Assembly (NCBI GenBank): GCA_030831265.1
Contig: JAURLM010000255.1
Span: forward strand, 1 to 16,431
DNA length: 16,431 nt
Direction: 5' to 3'
Source: Chloroflexota bacterium
GTDB lineage: Bacteria > Chloroflexota > Dehalococcoidia > Lucifugimonadales > Lucifugimonadaceae
This document shows, piece after piece, positions 13,071-16,431 of this stretch (its first letter is position 1; every line of letters starts with the position of its first letter). The notes under the pieces are model-generated. The model saw only the letters and a list, made by a program, of their open reading frames with translations. It did not search any database and was not told the origin of the DNA. The position numbers and the translations under genes are program-made.

Positions 13071-13979
13071 ATGAACAGTAGCTTTCTCCGTTTCTCAGAT
13101 ATCGAACCCACCGCAATAGAGAAGCTCGTCCACCGCGCGATTGCTATCAAAGCCGGTGACCACGGCACGCCATTGACCGGCAAGCACGCTGTGCTGCTTT
13201 TCGAAAAACCCTCGCTCCGCACCAAGTTGAGCTTCTGGGTTGGTTTCGAGAAGCTGGGCGGCAAGCCGGTCTATTTTGGGCCGGACGAGGTTGGCCTGGG
13301 CAAGCGAGAGCCTGTCTCTGATGTGGCAAAAGTGGTTTCGAAGATGGCGGATATTGCAATCATCCGCACATTCTCGCAATCCGTTCTCGATGAGTTCGCG
13401 GCTGCAGGTTCCATCCCGGTGGTGAACGCTCTTTCTGACTATGAACACCCATGCCAGGCGCTGGCGGACGTACAGACCATCTTTGAGCACAAGGGAAAAC
13501 TGAAAGGCGTGCGAGTCGCATACATCGGTGACGGCAACAACGTTGCACGGTCGCTCGCTTATGCCGTTGCGGGTTCAGGCGGGAGCTTCGTTTGCGCATC
13601 TCCTGTCGGGTACGAACTGACTGATGCAGATATCTCTGGTGCAACCGCTTACGGTGTAGCCGCAGGCGGTTCCGTTGACCAGGTAACGTCTCCAACCGAT
13701 GCTGTGAAAGATGCCGATATCGTCTACACAGATGTTTGGGCAAGTATGGGACAGGAAGCGGAAGCGGCAGAGCGCGCCAAGGTTTTCGCCGGATACCAGG
13801 TGAATCCCGCTCTAATGGCGAAGGCTGGTTCCGGGGCGAAGTTCATGCATGACATGCCGGCCCACCCCGGTGAAGAAGTTTCCGCCGGGATGCTGGAACA
13901 CGCTTCGTCCATTGCCTTCGACCAGGCAGGTAACCGACTCTGGGCACAGGCTGCGCTGGTCGAATCTTTGCTCAAGTAA
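13071..13979 (+). CDS. argF: Ornithine carbamoyltransferase
   Basis: 302 residues. The carbamoyl-phosphate motif reads KPSLRTKLSF (46-55), the HPCQALAD motif is complete (126-133), GDGNNVARSL (153-162) begins the ornithine domain, and DVWASMGQE (221-229) is the ornithine-contact loop. It resembles the Thermus-type enzyme in layout. It forms citrulline from ornithine and carbamoyl phosphate in arginine synthesis, in the cytoplasm. Two positions differ from the norm: the HCLP motif reads His260-Asp-Met-Pro263, so the substrate-contacting Cys is Asp261, and the Glu of SFE is Trp56. Activity or specificity could therefore differ. No other arg gene is in the window. A weak CGGA lies 7 bases before the ATG, and the DUF35 gene ends 27 bases upstream. 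N-acetyl- or succinylornithine variants are possible but less likely. Confidence 0.88.
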   Translation: MNSSFLRFSDIEPTAIEKLVHRAIAIKAGDHGTPLTGKHAVLLFEKPSLRTKLSFWVGFEKLGGKPVYFGPDEVGLGKREPVSDVAKVVSKMADIAIIRTFSQSVLDEFAAAGSIPVVNALSDYEHPCQALADVQTIFEHKGKLKGVRVAYIGDGNNVARSLAYAVAGSGGSFVCASPVGYELTDADISGATAYGVAAGGSVDQVTSPTDAVKDADIVYTDVWASMGQEAEAAERAKVFAGYQVNPALMAKAGSGAKFMHDMPAHPGEEVSAGMLEHASSIAFDQAGNRLWAQAALVESLLK

Positions 13980-14035
13980 GCAGTTCCGCCTGACCAATAT
14001 CGCCTTAACGCTGGCGATGTGCTGTCTACTGAGCG

Positions 14036-15394
14036 ATGATTAAGCCTCATCCTTTATCAGGTAAGAGCTTTTTGCCTTCGCAACTGCCGGTCATCGCCAT
14101 AGTCGGACGCCCAAATGTCGGGAAATCGACGCTATTCAACCGTCTTGCAGGACGACGCATGGCGATCGTGTCTGACATCCCCGGCACCACCAGGGACCGA
14201 ATCTCGCTCGACGCAGAGTGGGGTGGTCGGCATTTTCTGCTGGTCGACACTGGCGGTATCGAAGATCGTCCAGGCGACCTGCTCTGGGACGATGTACGCG
14301 GCCAGACGGCCAAAGCCCTTCTTGACGCTGATGCGGTCATTCTGGTTGTTGACGCATCACTGGGTATTTCGCCGGGTGACCGCGAGGCACTTGATCTCGT
14401 ACGACGGTCAAACAAGCCGTTTATTCTTGCGGCGAACAAGGCAGACAACCTGAGCCGAGAGGTGGCGGCTGCCGAGTTTTACCAGTTGGGCACCGTTGAT
14501 CCGATACCGATAAGCGCATATCACGAACGCGGTATCACCGATCTCATGGAAGCACTGTTCGAAGTGCTGCCCATTGAGCGAAGCAAGGATCAGGACAGCG
14601 GATCGATACGTGTGGCCTTGATCGGACGGCCAAACGTAGGCAAGTCCGCCATGCTCAACGCCATCACCGGTGAAGAGCGAGCCATTGTCAGCCCAATCCC
14701 AGGAACGACCAGGGACTCCATAGACAGTGACTTCCTGTACAAAGGCCGTGACCTGACATTCCTGGATACCGCAGGGCTGCGCCGCCGTGGCAAGGCCGAT
14801 GAGGATCTGGAGAAGTACAGCATTATTCGCACTGTCGGGGCAATCGAACGCTCTCATGTTTGCGTCGTCGTGCTTGACACGACCGAACTGGTAACGGCGC
14901 AGGACACCCACATCGGCGGATTCGTGGATGAAGCTGCACGGGCCGCCGTGGTCGTGGTCAACAAGTGGGACCTTGCCGCGGAACGCCCGTTGGATCGAGA
15001 CTACGTCGCCGCGATTGTACGCGACCGCTTCAAGTTTCTACCGGGCGTCCCGGTCATCTTTACCTCGGCGCTAAACGGCCGCGGCGTCGAACAGGTTCTC
15101 GACGCGGTGCTGGCTGTGTGGGATGAGTTCAGCAAGCGGTTGAAACGTGAGGAATTGAGCAGGGTCATATTTGAGGCCGTGGGTGCAAATCCACCACCGC
15201 CGCAGGGAACTGTTCGGCCACGAATCTTCCGTGTCACACAGACTCGCGTCGGCCCGCCAACGTTTGAGTTTTCGACACGACACCCCGAGCACGTACACTT
15301 CTCCTACCGCCGATACCTTGAGAACAGGATCAGGGATGCATTTGGCTTTGCGGGTTCACCAATCCGATTGCATTTCGTACCGAGGGACGAATGA
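14036..15394 (+). CDS. der: Ribosome-assembly GTPase Der (EngA)
   Basis: 452 residues with the family's tandem GTPase domains and C-terminal KH-like domain. First domain: GRPNVGKS (24-31), DTGG (71-74), NKAD (134-137). Second domain: GRPNVGKS (197-204), DTAG (244-247), NKWD (309-312). The KH-like part (about 365-450) carries NPPPPQG and the typical HFSYRRYLENRIR segment. Der is required for maturation of the large ribosomal subunit. The start could be ATG 14036, which lacks a Shine-Dalgarno, or in-frame TTG 14072, which has AGGTAAGAG ending 4 bases before it and gives the usual short leader before the first G1 motif; I kept the ATG but consider the TTG at least as likely. plsY overlaps its stop by four bases. 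Confidence 0.95.
   Translation: MIKPHPLSGKSFLPSQLPVIAIVGRPNVGKSTLFNRLAGRRMAIVSDIPGTTRDRISLDAEWGGRHFLLVDTGGIEDRPGDLLWDDVRGQTAKALLDADAVILVVDASLGISPGDREALDLVRRSNKPFILAANKADNLSREVAAAEFYQLGTVDPIPISAYHERGITDLMEALFEVLPIERSKDQDSGSIRVALIGRPNVGKSAMLNAITGEERAIVSPIPGTTRDSIDSDFLYKGRDLTFLDTAGLRRRGKADEDLEKYSIIRTVGAIERSHVCVVVLDTTELVTAQDTHIGGFVDEAARAAVVVVNKWDLAAERPLDRDYVAAIVRDRFKFLPGVPVIFTSALNGRGVEQVLDAVLAVWDEFSKRLKREELSRVIFEAVGANPPPPQGTVRPRIFRVTQTRVGPPTFEFSTRHPEHVHFSYRRYLENRIRDAFGFAGSPIRLHFVPRDE
14059..14067 (+). promoter_or_regulatory. Shine-Dalgarno supporting an alternative TTG start of der
   Basis: AGGTAAGAG is placed 4-10 bases before the in-frame TTG at 14072. It is better placed than anything before the ATG at 14036. 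Confidence 0.4.
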
Positions 15395-16026
15395 CAGAGA
15401 CACTGGCAGCATGGCTATTCGCTATACCCGGCGCATACCTGCTTGGAGCAGTCCCAACTGGATACTTAATCGGGAAGCTCTGGCGGGGTATTGATGTCCG
15501 TAAGTACGGCAGCGGTGGAACCGGATTCACCAACGTCATGCGGACACTTGGAAAACCCGCCGCGGTGACAGTGCTGACCGTCGATATCCTGAAGGGCGTG
15601 ATTCCTGTCCTGATCGTGGGGCTACTCACTGACTCCGAGTTAATCCGAGCTGTTGCGGGTTCAGCAGCCGTCATTGGCCACGTCTACCCGGTGTACACAC
15701 GTTTTGCCGGTGGCCGAGGTGTAGCCACAGCATTTGGTGCACTGATCGTTCTCTCCCCGCTGACCGCTGGTTCAGCTGCGGTAGGAATTCTTGTCATAGT
15801 GGCGACAAAGTACGTCTCGGCAGGCTCCCTTACGGGAACCTTCGTAGCGGCCGTCGCCATGGTCGCCCTTATCATTGCCGGACACCACACACCGGGTCTC
15901 CTGGTCTTTGTGGTGGCGATACTCATCTTCATACCGATCAGGCATGTTGGGAATATCGAACGGCTGGTGCAAGGAAAAGAACGGCAGTTGGAAGCCCGCC
16001 CGGTGCCGCGTCGACGCAGCCGCTAA
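15391..16026 (+). CDS. plsY: Glycerol-3-phosphate acyltransferase PlsY
   Basis: 211 residues with about five membrane segments. The three conserved cytoplasmic motifs are visible: YGSGGTGFTNVMRTLG (39-54), GHVYPVYTRFAGGRGVAT (96-113, with Arg for the usual Lys in GGKG) and RHVGNIERLVQGKE (184-197). The Asn of the usual GSGNxGATN is Gly43 here; I believe variation at this position is common in Chloroflexota. PlsY transfers the acyl group of acyl-phosphate to glycerol-3-phosphate, giving lysophosphatidate at the inner membrane. It starts at the ATGA overlap with der, with GAGGGA a few bases upstream, so translation is coupled. gpsA, which makes its substrate glycerol-3-phosphate, follows after 131 bases. 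The C-terminus is strongly basic (RPVPRRRSR). Confidence 0.94.
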   Translation: MTETLAAWLFAIPGAYLLGAVPTGYLIGKLWRGIDVRKYGSGGTGFTNVMRTLGKPAAVTVLTVDILKGVIPVLIVGLLTDSELIRAVAGSAAVIGHVYPVYTRFAGGRGVATAFGALIVLSPLTAGSAAVGILVIVATKYVSAGSLTGTFVAAVAMVALIIAGHHTPGLLVFVVAILIFIPIRHVGNIERLVQGKERQLEARPVPRRRSR

Positions 16027-16038
16027 CGGGTCTACGAC

Positions 16039-16089
16039 GGATATACATACAGCCCACACAGCGCTGATATATCCCTGTACATATATACC
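16039..16089. repeat. AT-rich overlapping inverted repeats between plsY and gpsA
   Basis: GGATATA (16039-16045) pairs perfectly with TATATCC (16068-16074), and an imperfect longer pairing is possible between 16039-16052 and CTGTACATATATACC (16075-16089). The two pairings exclude each other. The longer one is followed by CTTTT and could be a weak terminator; the region may instead be the promoter of gpsA. The tract is clearly more AT-rich than its surroundings. Confidence 0.3.
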
Positions 16090-16157
16090 CTTTTGACCAT
16101 ACTCCAGCGGACTGATCCTCTTCCGAAATCACGCACGGGGCGCTAAGCTGGCGAGTC

Positions 16158-16431
16158 ATGCCACAAATTGGAATTCTCGGCACCACAGGATGGGCCACAA
16201 CACTCGGTATTCTCTCTGCACGCGCAGGCAACCGCACCGTGTTGTGGGCGCGCACGCCTGCTGAAGCCGAGCTACTACAAACTGACCGGGAAAACCGCAG
16301 GTTGTTGCCCGGAGCGGCGTTCCCGGAACAACTGACTGTTACGGCAGATTCCGCTGAAGCACTTGGAACGGCCGAAGTCGTGCTGATCGCAGTGCCTTCA
16401 GTGACGATGCGACGAAACCTGCAGAAGGCTC
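16158..16431 (+). CDS. gpsA: Glycerol-3-phosphate dehydrogenase [NAD(P)+], N-terminal 91 residues
   Basis: Partial gene cut by the window end. The N-terminus IGILGTTGWATTLGILSARAG (4-24) is the dinucleotide-binding loop, followed by VLWART (28-33), ENRRLLPGAAFPEQLTVT (45-62) and EVVLIAVPSVTMR (73-85); these fit GpsA in order and spacing (V-x-LW, N-x-x-LPG-x-x-xP, AVPS-x-x-xR). The loop deviates from GxGxWGT: it reads Gly8-Thr-Thr-Gly-Trp12-Ala13. The enzyme reduces dihydroxyacetone phosphate to glycerol-3-phosphate for phospholipid synthesis and so supplies PlsY. The ATG at 16158 has only a weak GCGAG nearby. The gene order der-plsY-gpsA strengthens the call. Confidence 0.88.
   Translation, partial: MPQIGILGTTGWATTLGILSARAGNRTVLWARTPAEAELLQTDRENRRLLPGAAFPEQLTVTADSAEALGTAEVVLIAVPSVTMRRNLQKA

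Noticed and set aside
1..16431. CRISPR arrays, tRNA or rRNA genes, transposases, phage or toxin-antitoxin genes
   Set aside because: Looked for by eye on both strands; no regularly spaced repeats, cloverleaf-like sequence, or mobile-element protein was seen.

Overview
The window is a stretch of bacterial chromosome with moderately high GC, about 94% protein-coding by eye. I count 16 genes: 14 complete and two cut by the window edges. I see no rRNA, tRNA, CRISPR array, insertion sequence or phage gene. No gene-free gap exceeds about 200 bases. The gene mix suggests a marine Chloroflexota, most like the SAR202 / Dehalococcoidia group: paralogue-rich catabolic enzymes (MR/MLE enolase superfamily, Gfo/Idh/MocA, UxuA-like, HpcH/HpaI aldolase, aspartoacylase-like amidohydrolase), a Thermus-like ArgF, and PlsY and GpsA with G-loop variants that I associate with Chloroflexota. 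This placement is inference from protein character, not from a marker gene.

Layout. 1-4601 is a carbohydrate / organic-acid catabolic region. It has a 5'-truncated-in-window UxuA-like TIM-barrel gene (-), a DUF971 zinc protein (-), a divergent Gfo/Idh/MocA oxidoreductase (+), a strong intrinsic terminator, an MR/MLE-family dehydratase (-), and a divergent succinylglutamate desuccinylase / aspartoacylase-like hydrolase (+). 4604-5884 is a CPA1 Na+/H+ antiporter (-) whose stop lies 2 bases from that of the hydrolase. 6056-7957 holds an M19 dipeptidase (+) converging on an HpcH/HpaI aldolase (-). 8144-10027 holds a lipoprotein of unknown function, SurE and a NIPSNAP-domain protein, all (+). 10128-13043 holds an MFS monocarboxylate-type carrier, a thiolase-fold protein without the nucleophilic cysteine, and its DUF35 partner. 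13071-16431 is a housekeeping block: argF, der, plsY and the start of gpsA.

How the genes fit together. der-plsY-gpsA joins ribosome assembly with the first steps of phospholipid synthesis; PlsY and GpsA act in sequence around glycerol-3-phosphate. The thiolase-DUF35 pair is probably one two-subunit enzyme acting on an acyl-CoA, perhaps a C-C lyase, and the carrier before it may import a carboxylate. The first block could form an acid-sugar route (dehydratase, oxidoreductase, sugar-acid dehydratase-like barrel), but two of its enzymes have lost canonical catalytic residues.

No clearly new multi-gene system such as a defence or mobile system is present. The most interesting signals are catalytically remodelled members of known families (Gfo/Idh/MocA without EKP lysine and without the catalytic His; UxuA-like with Cys-to-Glu; Cys-less thiolase plus DUF35; ArgF with HCLP changed to HDMP) and several helically phased repeats or palindromes in promoter regions.
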